From an uncultured Lachnospiraceae bacterium (GTDB taxonomy: Bacteria; Bacillota; Clostridia; Lachnospirales; Lachnospiraceae): DNA of 64,000 nucleotides. The notes under the pieces are model-generated. The model was not told the origin of the DNA. It ran no database searches and saw only the letters and a program-made list of their open reading frames with translations. The position numbers and the translations under genes are program-made. Of this stretch, positions 26,606-35,002 are shown piece by piece (the first letter of the stretch is position 1; every line of letters begins with the position of its first letter). Where the stretch lies: contig CAMWJF010000002.1 of NCBI GenBank assembly GCA_947174505.1, positions 62,001 through 126,000 of the forward strand. Direction: 5' to 3'.

Positions 26606-27208
26606 TTAACGCGCTTTAAAATTATCACAGATAAATCTCGTCTCCTCCATCGGGAAGATACGGATCATAATACCCTTCAACAGCTTCGCCGCCTCAAAGC
26701 GGGAAAGGATGATCACCATCTGATCCCCGGGGAACGGAAGAATATCTATCGATTCTATGTCTTCCTTCGAGTTAACCAGGGTTGCCTTCGGCGGATTGAT
26801 ATCCACCGTCTTGCGAATCATCTCTGTAAGAGAAATAGCGGAGGACCCCATCATCTGGTTCATAACCTCGGATACGCAGGACAGGTGCATTTCATTGAGT
26901 TCGCCGGGAGCCGCAACTCCCGTTCCCCCCATCATCAGATCCATAACCACTTTCACATCGTTTTCCTTAAACATCAAAAGGTTATTTCCGTGAAAATCGT
27001 CCTTGTAATCAATCTGAACTGTCACACTGCCCATGCCAAACGCCATCAGGATATTTTTAATATCCGCGCTGTTAACAACTTTCACCGAGGGCGGGCTGAC
27101 CGTGATAACCTGTCTCGTCAGCGTATTCAATGAAGTTGCGGAATGAGACATGCAAATATGCGCTACCTCAGCCATTTTATCCTGATCCAGTGGTGCTAGT
27201 TGTGCCAT
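26606..27208 (-). CDS. CheC/FliY-like chemotaxis phosphatase-family protein
   Basis: Protein of 200 aa with the CheC-type fold. It contains the phosphatase motif in MHLSCVSEVMNQMMGSSA (acidic Glu and Asn at the characteristic spacing), preceded by DVKVVMDLMMGG, and a C-terminal half resembling FliY/CheC. It lacks the FliN-like C-terminal domain of full FliY. In flagellated relatives such proteins remove phosphate from CheY. No flagellar or chemotaxis gene occurs in this window, so it may have a different partner here. Confidence 0.8.
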   Translation of the reverse strand: MAQLAPLDQDKMAEVAHICMSHSATSLNTLTRQVITVSPPSVKVVNSADIKNILMAFGMGSVTVQIDYKDDFHGNNLLMFKENDVKVVMDLMMGGTGVAAPGELNEMHLSCVSEVMNQMMGSSAISLTEMIRKTVDINPPKATLVNSKEDIESIDILPFPGDQMVIILSRFEAAKLLKGIMIRIFPMEETRFICDNFKAR

Positions 27209-27337
27209 ACGTCTGTTACATCCTTCTTATAATAATTGTACTCTCTCAGTGCTGGTCTCTCTATAATACTATACCTTATTTCAGCCCCTTCGTGCAACAT
27301 CTTATTCGAAAAATGTAATAAAAATTCAAACCAGCTT

Positions 27338-30052
27338 CTATTCGGCTTCCCTGAGCCTCTCCACCACCGACCGTTTTGCCACATAATGATAAGAGCATAG
27401 CGGAATGACCACTCCGATCACCAGAAATACCGGCGCTACCAAAAGAATCGGCGTAACTGTCAGATGATAGCTGAAAAACCAGAACATTCCCTCCAGAACG
27501 CTGCTGGCCACAGGCCCCATGACAATCGTCAAAATCAGGGTAATCACCACGGAGCTTCCCGCAAACACCATGCCCTCCGTAATCAGCATCCGGTTCAGCT
27601 GTTTTCCTGTCATGCCCACCGACTGTAACACCGCGAACTCCCGTTTCCTCGCCATAATACCCGTAAGAATCGCATTCAGGAAATTCAGGATACCCACCAG
27701 ACCGACAATCAGCGCCGCGCCGCTGCCCACCATCATGAACATGTCGCGAAAACCATAAAAATCTTCCTCGTAGGTTTTTCTGCTCTCATAGTCGTACATG
27801 GAATCGTCCCCGCCCGCAACGCTCTGCATCCACTGTTCCACCGTATCCACCTGATCGTCCTCGCAGTCGAAAGCGTAGTAGAGCACATCCGACGTACCGG
27901 AATCCCTGATAAAAGTGTCCGCGCCCATCACGAACTCATCCGCCCCATAATAACGATAAGTAAGCGTACCCGGCACCTCCACCAGCGCCGCCACCTCGTA
28001 TACCTTATCCTCATACACCTTGGCCCTGTCCCACCATAGCTTATCACTGAGGTCTTCGTCCTCCCCGTAAATTTCACTGGTCTCCGGGTTATAATATTCA
28101 TGCTCCTTCACATAACGGATGGTTACCTGATCCCCCAGTTTCGCCCAGTGGGAATCCTCGTAAATATTGCCGTAATCGTCCGCATTGTAAACCGCCGCCA
28201 CATAATTGCCGCCCTCTTTGAGTTTACCAAGATCCCCTTCCAACACATTGAGTTTATCCAGCACAAAGTCCTCCATCCCGTAAAGCTGCACGCGTTCAGC
28301 ACAGAGATCGCCCACCTTTTCCTGCATCTCCACATATCGATCTACCATCTCCGGGCTGTTCCACTTACCCTGTACCTTCCGTATCCACTCTTCGGTGACA
28401 AACTCCTGCGCATCAAAGGTTTTCTTATAAGTTCTGCCGCCCTTCACGCCGTCCATTGCCTCGATCTGCGAAATCGCTTCTTCCGGAAAAGGTGTCGGGT
28501 CGAAATTACCTACCTGAAAATAGGACGCGTCCGCGGTCATAAAATCCACCACCACGCGGTATAAATATTTATCCATATCGAAGCCGTTGGCCAGAATAAA
28601 GGTAATATTCAAAATCACTACCGCAAAGGACATGGAAATCACCGTAATCACAGTCTTGCTTTTGTTTCTTCCCAGATTTGCCATCGCCATGCGGAAGATG
28701 GATGCGCCTTTTTGCGGCATCTCAGCTTCACCCGGAGAATGCCGCTTTTCAGGCATTCTCCCGCGTGAAACATAGAACTTCTTCGCGAAGCAGCCTCTGC
28801 TGCGAGTGTTAGAAGTTCTTTTCACGCTGTTTTCCGTGTAGCGCACTGCCTCCACCGGAGAAATCTTCGCCGCCATCCGTCGGGGTTTCCTGCAGGAGAG
28901 CCAGACTGTCACCAGCGAAAAGGCTGCTGCGCCAAGAAAGATGACAGGACTGACCGAATAAGTCAACATTATACCATTGAGCCGGGACACCACAATGCCG
29001 GTCATGGCTACGCCAACCCCGTAGCCAAGCGCCAGACCGATGGGAATCCCCACCGCCGACAGCAGAAACGCCTGCAGGGAAATGATCCGCTTGATCTGCC
29101 GCCCCGTAGTGCCAATGGTCTTTAGCAGCCCGTAAAAACGCACGTCATTGGAGACGGATATCTGAAAAATATTGTAGATAATCAGATAACCCGTAAAGAT
29201 AATCAAAAGCATCACTGCGATCAGCGCCAATATCGTACCCAAGTCTATGCTGTCCTCAAACTGCGCCGAGACATAGCCCCAGTTGACGCCGATGCAAATA
29301 TAGTTATCCCCCTGATCCAGGCCCTCCGACTGGTAACCGTGCCGCTCCAAAATGGTGTTCAGATTTTCCTCGATATGGGAAGCGTTTTTAAACATCACGT
29401 CCAGACTCCAGAACCCGGTCATACCGTCCTCGCCCCGGGTGTCCAGCTTCTCAAAGATTTCCTGAGTCCGGCTCCTTGGAATCAGCACATGATTTGCCAC
29501 GATCACCTCATCGTAATCCCAGTAACCGCACAGGGTAAAAGTCTCTGTGGTCTCCTTGTCGTCCACCATAAAAGTCATGGTAAACTCATTGCCGATCACA
29601 GGCTCCACACCCAGCAGGGACAGTACCCGCAAGTCCGTGGCGGCCTCATTGGTTCCTTCCTCGGGAAACCGCCCTTCCTTCGGCTCTAAGAACATCCATT
29701 TTGCCTCATTTTCATCACAATAGCTGACTTCCACATGGCTTTTATGGAAAGGCTCTTTCTCCGGCATGCCGCAGAAGATCCGCTTTCCGTATTCTTTGAT
29801 CAGCGGATCGTCCTTTAACTCCTCGAACTGCTCCTCCGTCAGACGCTTAAAACCACCATGCTGATAGCCGCCCACCTGCCGGAAGTTGGACTGCTCGAAC
29901 CCGTATTTCATGGACATAACCACCGTAAAAATAACTGTAAACAGTATGGTGGTCAAAGCAATTGCCGCTATCGAAATGATATTTCTAATCTTCGCCGCCT
30001 TAAAACTGGCTACGCTGAGACGACGGATACATTTTTTATTGGAAACGTTCAT
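27338..30052 (-). CDS. MacB/FtsX-type ABC transporter permease
   Basis: Protein of 904 aa. A first membrane helix at residues ~20-48 and a large extracytoplasmic domain are followed by three helices and a cytosolic linker (~residues 395-450). A second half repeats this pattern with three C-terminal FtsX helices (GLVGILNFLNAILTGIMARKRE and following). It probably exports or senses an antimicrobial peptide or lipid with the adjacent ATPase. The linker (about residues 409-440) is encoded by a palindromic repeat element whose other copy lies at 47.7 kb. The gene starts four bases after the ATPase stop. Confidence 0.9.
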   Translation of the reverse strand: MNVSNKKCIRRLSVASFKAAKIRNIISIAAIALTTILFTVIFTVVMSMKYGFEQSNFRQVGGYQHGGFKRLTEEQFEELKDDPLIKEYGKRIFCGMPEKEPFHKSHVEVSYCDENEAKWMFLEPKEGRFPEEGTNEAATDLRVLSLLGVEPVIGNEFTMTFMVDDKETTETFTLCGYWDYDEVIVANHVLIPRSRTQEIFEKLDTRGEDGMTGFWSLDVMFKNASHIEENLNTILERHGYQSEGLDQGDNYICIGVNWGYVSAQFEDSIDLGTILALIAVMLLIIFTGYLIIYNIFQISVSNDVRFYGLLKTIGTTGRQIKRIISLQAFLLSAVGIPIGLALGYGVGVAMTGIVVSRLNGIMLTYSVSPVIFLGAAAFSLVTVWLSCRKPRRMAAKISPVEAVRYTENSVKRTSNTRSRGCFAKKFYVSRGRMPEKRHSPGEAEMPQKGASIFRMAMANLGRNKSKTVITVISMSFAVVILNITFILANGFDMDKYLYRVVVDFMTADASYFQVGNFDPTPFPEEAISQIEAMDGVKGGRTYKKTFDAQEFVTEEWIRKVQGKWNSPEMVDRYVEMQEKVGDLCAERVQLYGMEDFVLDKLNVLEGDLGKLKEGGNYVAAVYNADDYGNIYEDSHWAKLGDQVTIRYVKEHEYYNPETSEIYGEDEDLSDKLWWDRAKVYEDKVYEVAALVEVPGTLTYRYYGADEFVMGADTFIRDSGTSDVLYYAFDCEDDQVDTVEQWMQSVAGGDDSMYDYESRKTYEEDFYGFRDMFMMVGSGAALIVGLVGILNFLNAILTGIMARKREFAVLQSVGMTGKQLNRMLITEGMVFAGSSVVITLILTIVMGPVASSVLEGMFWFFSYHLTVTPILLVAPVFLVIGVVIPLCSYHYVAKRSVVERLREAE
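28734..28828 (-). repeat. palindromic ~95-bp element, copy 1 (inside the permease gene)
   Basis: Two nested inverted repeats. GGAGAATGCC (28734-28743) pairs with GGCATTCTCC (28752-28761). GCGTGAAA-cat-AGAACTTCT (28763-28782) pairs with AGAAGTTCT-TTTCACGC (28811-28827), with smaller hairpins inside. The minus strand aligns closely with 47692-47804. It is read through in frame within the permease. Confidence 0.75.
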
Positions 30053-30055
30053 ATC

Positions 30056-30733
30056 TTAGACCGCCTCCTTTGTCAAAATTTTCCCATCCTCAATGCGGAT
30101 CACCCGGTCCGCCATCTGCGCAATCGCCTCGTTGTGCGTGATCATGACAATGGTCTGGGAAAACTTCTGTCCCGTCACCTTCAGCAGGCTCAGCACATCC
30201 TGACTGGTTTTGGAATCCAGATTCCCCGTAGGCTCGTCAGCCAGAATAATGGCCGGCTTGGACGCCAGCGCGCGGGCGATCGCCACCCTCTGCTGCTGCC
30301 CGCCGGACAGATTATTGGGCAGATTGTTAAGCTTTGACGCAAGCCCCAGCGTGTTGATGATCTCTTTGATGTATCCCTGATCCGGGCTGCCCCCGTCAAG
30401 CTGCACCGGGAGAAGAATGTTTTCATATACATTTAATACCGGCACCAGATTGTAATTCTGGAACACAAACCCGATCTTCCTACGGCGGAAGATCGTCAGC
30501 TCCTCGTCCTTTAAAGAAAAAATTTCCTTACCGTCCACCGTGACGCCGCCCGACGTCGGCCGGTCGAGCCCGCCCAGCATGTGGAGCAATGTACTCTTCC
30601 CGCTGCCCGATGTCCCCACGATGGCCACAAACTCACCTTTTTCCACCTGAAAATTCACCCCGGCCAGCGCGTGCACCTCGCTCTCCCCAGAGCCGTATAC
30701 TTTCTTCAAATCCTTCGTTGACAGTATGGTCAT
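30056..30733 (-). CDS. MacB/LolD-type ABC transporter ATPase
   Basis: Protein of 225 aa with Walker [11 protein letters not shown]-loop VFQNYNLVP, signature [16 protein letters not shown], Walker [13 protein letters not shown] and H-loop MITHNEA. It powers the FtsX-type permease encoded immediately downstream. GGGAGG precedes the ATG. The two-component genes lie 220 bases upstream on the same strand and probably control it, as in bacitracin/nisin-responsive systems of Firmicutes. Confidence 0.94.
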   Translation of the reverse strand: MTILSTKDLKKVYGSGESEVHALAGVNFQVEKGEFVAIVGTSGSGKSTLLHMLGGLDRPTSGGVTVDGKEIFSLKDEELTIFRRRKIGFVFQNYNLVPVLNVYENILLPVQLDGGSPDQGYIKEIINTLGLASKLNNLPNNLSGGQQQRVAIARALASKPAIILADEPTGNLDSKTSQDVLSLLKVTGQKFSQTIVMITHNEAIAQMADRVIRIEDGKILTKEAV

Positions 30734-30955
30734 ATTTTTGCCTCCCTTTCTCTTACACGCATTAAAAAATCTGCATTATGAAGTCCTCTGCCCACTGACA
30801 TCGCTCTCCACAATACAGATTATCCCATAGCATTCTTTCCACATTCTTTCCGGGATAAAATAAAATCTGACAGTTTTGTAAGAATTGAACCTCAAAACCC
30901 TCAAAATCCGGTACTACAGGTATCATCCTTTCCCGTCAACCTACCCAGCCGTTCC

Positions 30956-31882
30956 TCAGTCCGCAGGAAGATACATGGAGAATACCGCGCCCTTTCCCAC
31001 TTCGGAGACAAGCTGTATATAGCCGGACTGCTGCCTTAAAATCTCCCTCGCCAGATAAAGTCCGATCCCCACGCCCTGCTCATCGGAAACCGACACAGAA
31101 CGGTAAAAGCGCCCGAAAATCCTGGCCTGCTCCTCCTCTGCAATGCCGATCCCGGTGTCCTCCACCTCAATACAGACAAAAAGCTCATAAGGCCTCACGC
31201 GTACTGTGACGCCGCCCGTCTGCGTATATTTGACGGCATTGTCAATGAGATTGCCCAGGGCCTCCAATGTCCACTTGTGGTCAAAGCAGGCCATAACGCC
31301 CTGCGCCTCCTCTGAAACCACACAGAGGTATAGCCCTTTCTCCTGTGCCCGGGCCGCATACTGCCCTTCCGCCTCCTCCAAAAGCAGCGACACTTCACTT
31401 TTGCGCGGATGCAGCACAAGGATTCCCGTCTCCAGCCGGGAAAGCTTTACCAGCGACTGAATCAGAAAGTCCAGTTTTTTCACCTGGCTCTCCAGAAGCG
31501 CAACCGTCTCGCTGTCCTTGCCACCCTCCTCCTTTAAAAGCTCCGTGTAGAGCAAAAGATTGGCAATCGGCGTTTTCGTCTGGTGGGAGATATCCGCAAT
31601 CAGCGTTTTGGTCTTCTCCTGCTCCGCCGCTGTTTTCGCCATCTGTGTCTCCGATACCGCCAGATACTCCGCCAGCTTATTCTCTACAACGGCAGACAGC
31701 GACTCGTCAAAAGTGTCCGCCCGAAAGGTGCCGTCGATAGCCGATTGTATCATGCCGCGCATCCGCCTGAGGCTCCGCCGCCTGAGATAAAAATCTGCCA
31801 GGCCGATCACAACCGCAAGGAACAGGCAAAAAATACCCACTAATAAAATAATCGTTCCCTTATCCGTTACCATTACTGTCAT
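30956..31882 (-). CDS. sensor histidine kinase of the ABC-associated two-component system
   Basis: Protein of 308 aa. One strong membrane helix (about residues 9-30) is followed by a HisKA domain with phospho-acceptor His in LIADISHQTKTPIANL and a HATPase domain with NLIDNAVKYT, DTGIGI and GVGIGLYLAREI. Its ATG overlaps the stop codon of the upstream YhcG gene (ATGA), so it is translationally coupled to that unrelated gene. It phosphorylates the OmpR-type regulator encoded at 33.0-33.8 kb. Confidence 0.92.
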   Translation of the reverse strand: MTVMVTDKGTIILLVGIFCLFLAVVIGLADFYLRRRSLRRMRGMIQSAIDGTFRADTFDESLSAVVENKLAEYLAVSETQMAKTAAEQEKTKTLIADISHQTKTPIANLLLYTELLKEEGGKDSETVALLESQVKKLDFLIQSLVKLSRLETGILVLHPRKSEVSLLLEEAEGQYAARAQEKGLYLCVVSEEAQGVMACFDHKWTLEALGNLIDNAVKYTQTGGVTVRVRPYELFVCIEVEDTGIGIAEEEQARIFGRFYRSVSVSDEQGVGIGLYLAREILRQQSGYIQLVSEVGKGAVFSMYLPAD

Positions 31883-31884
31883 TC
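31876..31884 (-). repeat. 9-bp direct repeat, HK side of the yhcG segment
   Basis: GAATGACAG on the minus strand, identical to 33006-33014. It contains the YhcG stop and the start of the kinase gene. Confidence 0.7.
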
Positions 31885-32979
31885 AGCCTCTTTATAAAGA
31901 ACCTCGTCCTGCCGCTGTAGATAAAACATCGCTTTCTGTATTTCGATCTCATTGCGAAGCTCTTCTTCCGTTGGTAAATATAATTTATATTTCGAGGCAA
32001 ATAGTTGTTCATTTCCGTGTAAAATGGAATATCTGGCAATATCCTCATCGGTTTCCGTACAAAGCACAATCCCCAACGTCGGATTATCATCCTCGCTCTT
32101 TTTTAATTCGTCGTACATGCGAATATACATATCCATTTGTCCCACATCCTGATGTGTAATTTTATCCATCTTTAAATCAACCAGAACAAAACATTTCAAA
32201 ATATAATTATAAAATACAAGATCAATAAAATAATCTTCTTTTTCCGTTCTAATATGTTGCTGCCGCGCAACAAACGCATATCCCTTTCCAAGTTCCATTA
32301 AAAATTTCTGTATATTGGAAATAATGCTTGTCTCCAACTCGGTTTCAGTCAAATCTATGTTTGAGGACAGTCCTAAAAATTCTGCTATGACTGGGTTTTT
32401 AATAAATTCCAGCTTATCACTTTGAAATGCGCCAGTTTTTTCACACATTTCCCGCTCTACTGAATCTCTGTTTTGAGATTGCAAAATGCGATGATAATAC
32501 TGCGTATTGACGTTGCGTTGCAATGTACGGACACTCCATGTCTGTTCATAAGCTTCCTTTTCATACCAGCTACGTGCAACGGAATCCGTAACCTGTAATA
32601 ATATTCGATAATGTGACCAACTTAACCGGATATGTGATTGTCGACACGCTGTGTCGATAATTGCAGGAAATGTCTTATAAAAACGTAAATAGTGATAAAG
32701 GTTACTGCGATCATAACCTTTTCCGTATTTATGCGTCAGCTCTTTTGACAGCATTTTAATAATATTTGTGCCGTATTCTGCCCGGTCTGACCCGTCCATT
32801 TCTTCCTCAGCAATACGGTATCCAATCAACCAGTTTCTTTGTACCAAAATATCATCCACAACATGATAGGCCTGTCTTTGCGAGGTTTCTATGATACTTT
32901 CCACATCTGTCAAAATATTTTCTGATTTCTGGTAAATTCCCATAATATCAGTATTTTCGTTTTTAATCAGTTCATTCAT
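31879..32979 (-). CDS. yhcG: YhcG/DUF1016-family PD-(D/E)XK nuclease
   Basis: Protein of 366 aa. The N-terminal DUF1016_N domain (about residues 40-180) contains NWLIGYRIAEEE, YGKGYDRSNLYHYLRFYKTFP and LSWSHYRILLQV. The C-terminal nuclease domain contains DYFIDLVFYN and CFVLVDLKMDKI, matching D-(x)n-D/ExK. Members are restriction-like nucleases, often in defence or accessory islands. ATG at 32979 follows AGAGGAG. It separates the response regulator from its kinase and is flanked by a 9-bp direct repeat, indicating insertion. Confidence 0.93.
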   Translation of the reverse strand: MNELIKNENTDIMGIYQKSENILTDVESIIETSQRQAYHVVDDILVQRNWLIGYRIAEEEMDGSDRAEYGTNIIKMLSKELTHKYGKGYDRSNLYHYLRFYKTFPAIIDTACRQSHIRLSWSHYRILLQVTDSVARSWYEKEAYEQTWSVRTLQRNVNTQYYHRILQSQNRDSVEREMCEKTGAFQSDKLEFIKNPVIAEFLGLSSNIDLTETELETSIISNIQKFLMELGKGYAFVARQQHIRTEKEDYFIDLVFYNYILKCFVLVDLKMDKITHQDVGQMDMYIRMYDELKKSEDDNPTLGIVLCTETDEDIARYSILHGNEQLFASKYKLYLPTEEELRNEIEIQKAMFYLQRQDEVLYKEAE

Positions 32980-33005
32980 AAGATCTCCTCTTGATAGCAG
33001 GCCAT

Positions 33006-33014
33006 CTGTCATTC
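33006..33014 (-). repeat. 9-bp direct repeat, RR side of the yhcG segment
   Basis: GAATGACAG on the minus strand, spanning the last Glu codon and stop of the response regulator. It is identical to 31876-31884. Confidence 0.7.
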
Positions 33015-33797
33015 CCACCGATACCCGATCCCATACACCGTTTTGATTTTATCCTGCGCACCCAGCTTGTCCCGCAGCCGCTTCACTGCGACAGACAATG
33101 TGTTTTCATCCACAAAAGCCGCATCCACAGACCAGCCAAAATCAAGAAGCTGTTCTCTCGTCAGCGTTGCGTGCCTATTTTCTACCAGCATCCGCAGAAT
33201 CCTCTGCTCTATCTTGGAAAGCTCCACCTGTTCTTCGCCGTGAAAAAAGAGCATTTTAGCAAAATGAAACCGATAGACACCATCCACAATCCAGCCTTCT
33301 TCCACAAACCCATGCAGGCCGTCTGCCGCCACACCACCCTCTGCCATGCCGCCCGATGCCGGTGTCCCTGCCAACAGAGTGTTTGCCGTATTGCCATCCG
33401 CCAATCCACGCCGCGCCTCCATCCGCCGAAGCTGGGTAGCCACCCGCGCCCGCAGCACCGCCAGACTGAAAGGCTTCGTGATATAATCGTCCGCGCCAAG
33501 CTCCAGTCCTGCCACAATATCCGTTTCCATGTCGTTTGCCGTCAGCATTATGACATTTATGTCATATTTCTTTTTTATTTCTTGCAGAAAATCAAACCCG
33601 CTTCCGTCAGGCAGATTCACATCCAGCATCACAAGGTCAAAGCCCGTCTCGCCGAGCAGTCGGTCCGCCTCCCGCAGGGTATGGCATATCGCTGTTTCCG
33701 TGCTGCCGTTTTGCAGGGCACGGCTCAGGCCGCCAGCCAGCGGGCGGTCATCCTCGACAATTAAAATATGAAATTTTGCATCGTTATTCGCTTCCAT
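33009..33797 (-). CDS. OmpR-family response regulator
   Basis: Protein of 262 aa. The receiver domain has Asp pair VEDDRP, phospho-acceptor in LVMLDVNLPDGSG, and Lys in DDYITKPFSL. The winged-helix output domain has LTREQLLDFGW and VDENTLSVAVKRLRDKLG. The linker between domains carries an extra Gly/Ala-rich stretch (about residues 135-165), making it longer than the usual ~230 aa. It should control the ABC genes downstream. GAGGATTAA precedes the ATG. Confidence 0.93.
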   Translation of the reverse strand: MEANNDAKFHILIVEDDRPLAGGLSRALQNGSTETAICHTLREADRLLGETGFDLVMLDVNLPDGSGFDFLQEIKKKYDINVIMLTANDMETDIVAGLELGADDYITKPFSLAVLRARVATQLRRMEARRGLADGNTANTLLAGTPASGGMAEGGVAADGLHGFVEEGWIVDGVYRFHFAKMLFFHGEEQVELSKIEQRILRMLVENRHATLTREQLLDFGWSVDAAFVDENTLSVAVKRLRDKLGAQDKIKTVYGIGYRWE

Positions 33798-33871
33798 TTA
33801 ATCCTCATAATGCCCTTTACAGGCAGCTATCACATAAAAATGATAATTTTCTTCTTCACTAATACGTCCGT

Positions 33872-34915
33872 TTAAGAATGCAGTATTGCAAGTATCTGGT
33901 CCCCATATTTTTCTACTTTTACATTGCCAAATCCAGATACTTCGAGTAATTCTTCCTTATTTCGCGGAAACTTATCGAGCAGATCATTCATCTGCCTGTC
34001 ATTAAAGATATAATATGGCTTACAGTTCTCTTTCCGGCTTTGTTCCAGACGGTATGCCTTCAGCTTGCCGATAAGCATTTCCCTGTCAACACCGCCTTCC
34101 CTATCGCTCTCTTCTTGCATTTCCTGCGCCTCGGACGCCGCTTTTTGCCTTCCCGCCTCCACCTCAGCCGCCATCTCTTCATATTTCCTTGCATAGTCCG
34201 ACCTTTGGGGAATATTCTGCCCAAGATAAAATTGAGCCAGTTTCAGCATTTCATCACTGCTCATTTCCATATTTGCAGAAGATTTATCCCTCTCCTGAAT
34301 ATAGGAAACCAATCGGTCCGCGCGTATCACCTGCTCTTTGATCTCCTTTTTTGCATATTTTGCATTCAAGTATGTTTTTGGATTAGCCAACACTACAACG
34401 GACTTGTATCTTTCATCAAAACTTTTTTCAAATATCATTTTAGTCAGGAAATTATTCTTTGCATTTTTTCTGACTGCCTTTAACACCTGTAAATGCCTCT
34501 GGTTCTGGGTGATGGGAGAATAAATACCCTCTTTTATCCGTCTGCCTTTCAATTCATAAGAGCGGATAAATGCCCCTGTATTGTCAATTTCAATATTCCC
34601 TATCAGGTTTTTACACTCGATCACATAAACCATCTTCCTTGTGATAACTATATAATCAATCTGAGCGGCAAGGTTTTCCGTTTCCAAATAGATATCATGG
34701 AGAATATACATATCCATTCCACTGTTTTTCAATTCAAACGCAATATTGCTTTCCCCATATTCTCCATACTTTGCCAGATTGATCTGCTTTTCAATCTTAC
34801 TCTTTAGCGATTCGTCCGCTCCTGCCAACAACATCTGCATTTTTGCAATGTATGCCTGCGTATCACTTTCCTCTTTCAAAAAAACCGGTCCGATTTTCTT
34901 TGTAAATAATCCCAT
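33872..34915 (-). CDS. NERD-domain protein with C-terminal HRDC domain
   Basis: Protein of 347 aa. A NERD (nuclease-related) domain at about residues 50-160 has the core IDYIVITRKMVYVIECKN (Asp and ExK-type Lys) and YSPITQNQRHL. A helical segment follows, and the C-terminal HRDC domain (about residues 285-347; AYRLEQSRKENCKPYYIF, LLEVSGFGNVKVEKYGDQIL) resembles those of RecQ helicases. It is presumably a cytoplasmic DNA-binding or DNA-processing protein. AAAAGGGG precedes the ATG. It is a single-gene unit of unknown role. Confidence 0.85.
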   Translation of the reverse strand: MGLFTKKIGPVFLKEESDTQAYIAKMQMLLAGADESLKSKIEKQINLAKYGEYGESNIAFELKNSGMDMYILHDIYLETENLAAQIDYIVITRKMVYVIECKNLIGNIEIDNTGAFIRSYELKGRRIKEGIYSPITQNQRHLQVLKAVRKNAKNNFLTKMIFEKSFDERYKSVVVLANPKTYLNAKYAKKEIKEQVIRADRLVSYIQERDKSSANMEMSSDEMLKLAQFYLGQNIPQRSDYARKYEEMAAEVEAGRQKAASEAQEMQEESDREGGVDREMLIGKLKAYRLEQSRKENCKPYYIFNDRQMNDLLDKFPRNKEELLEVSGFGNVKVEKYGDQILAILHS

Positions 34916-35002
34916 TATATTCCCCTTTTCCTATTTCTTTTGTATTATCCCGTTTTAAATATCGCATCAAAACAGCGTCTTTACAGCAATGCATGTACAT
35001 CC

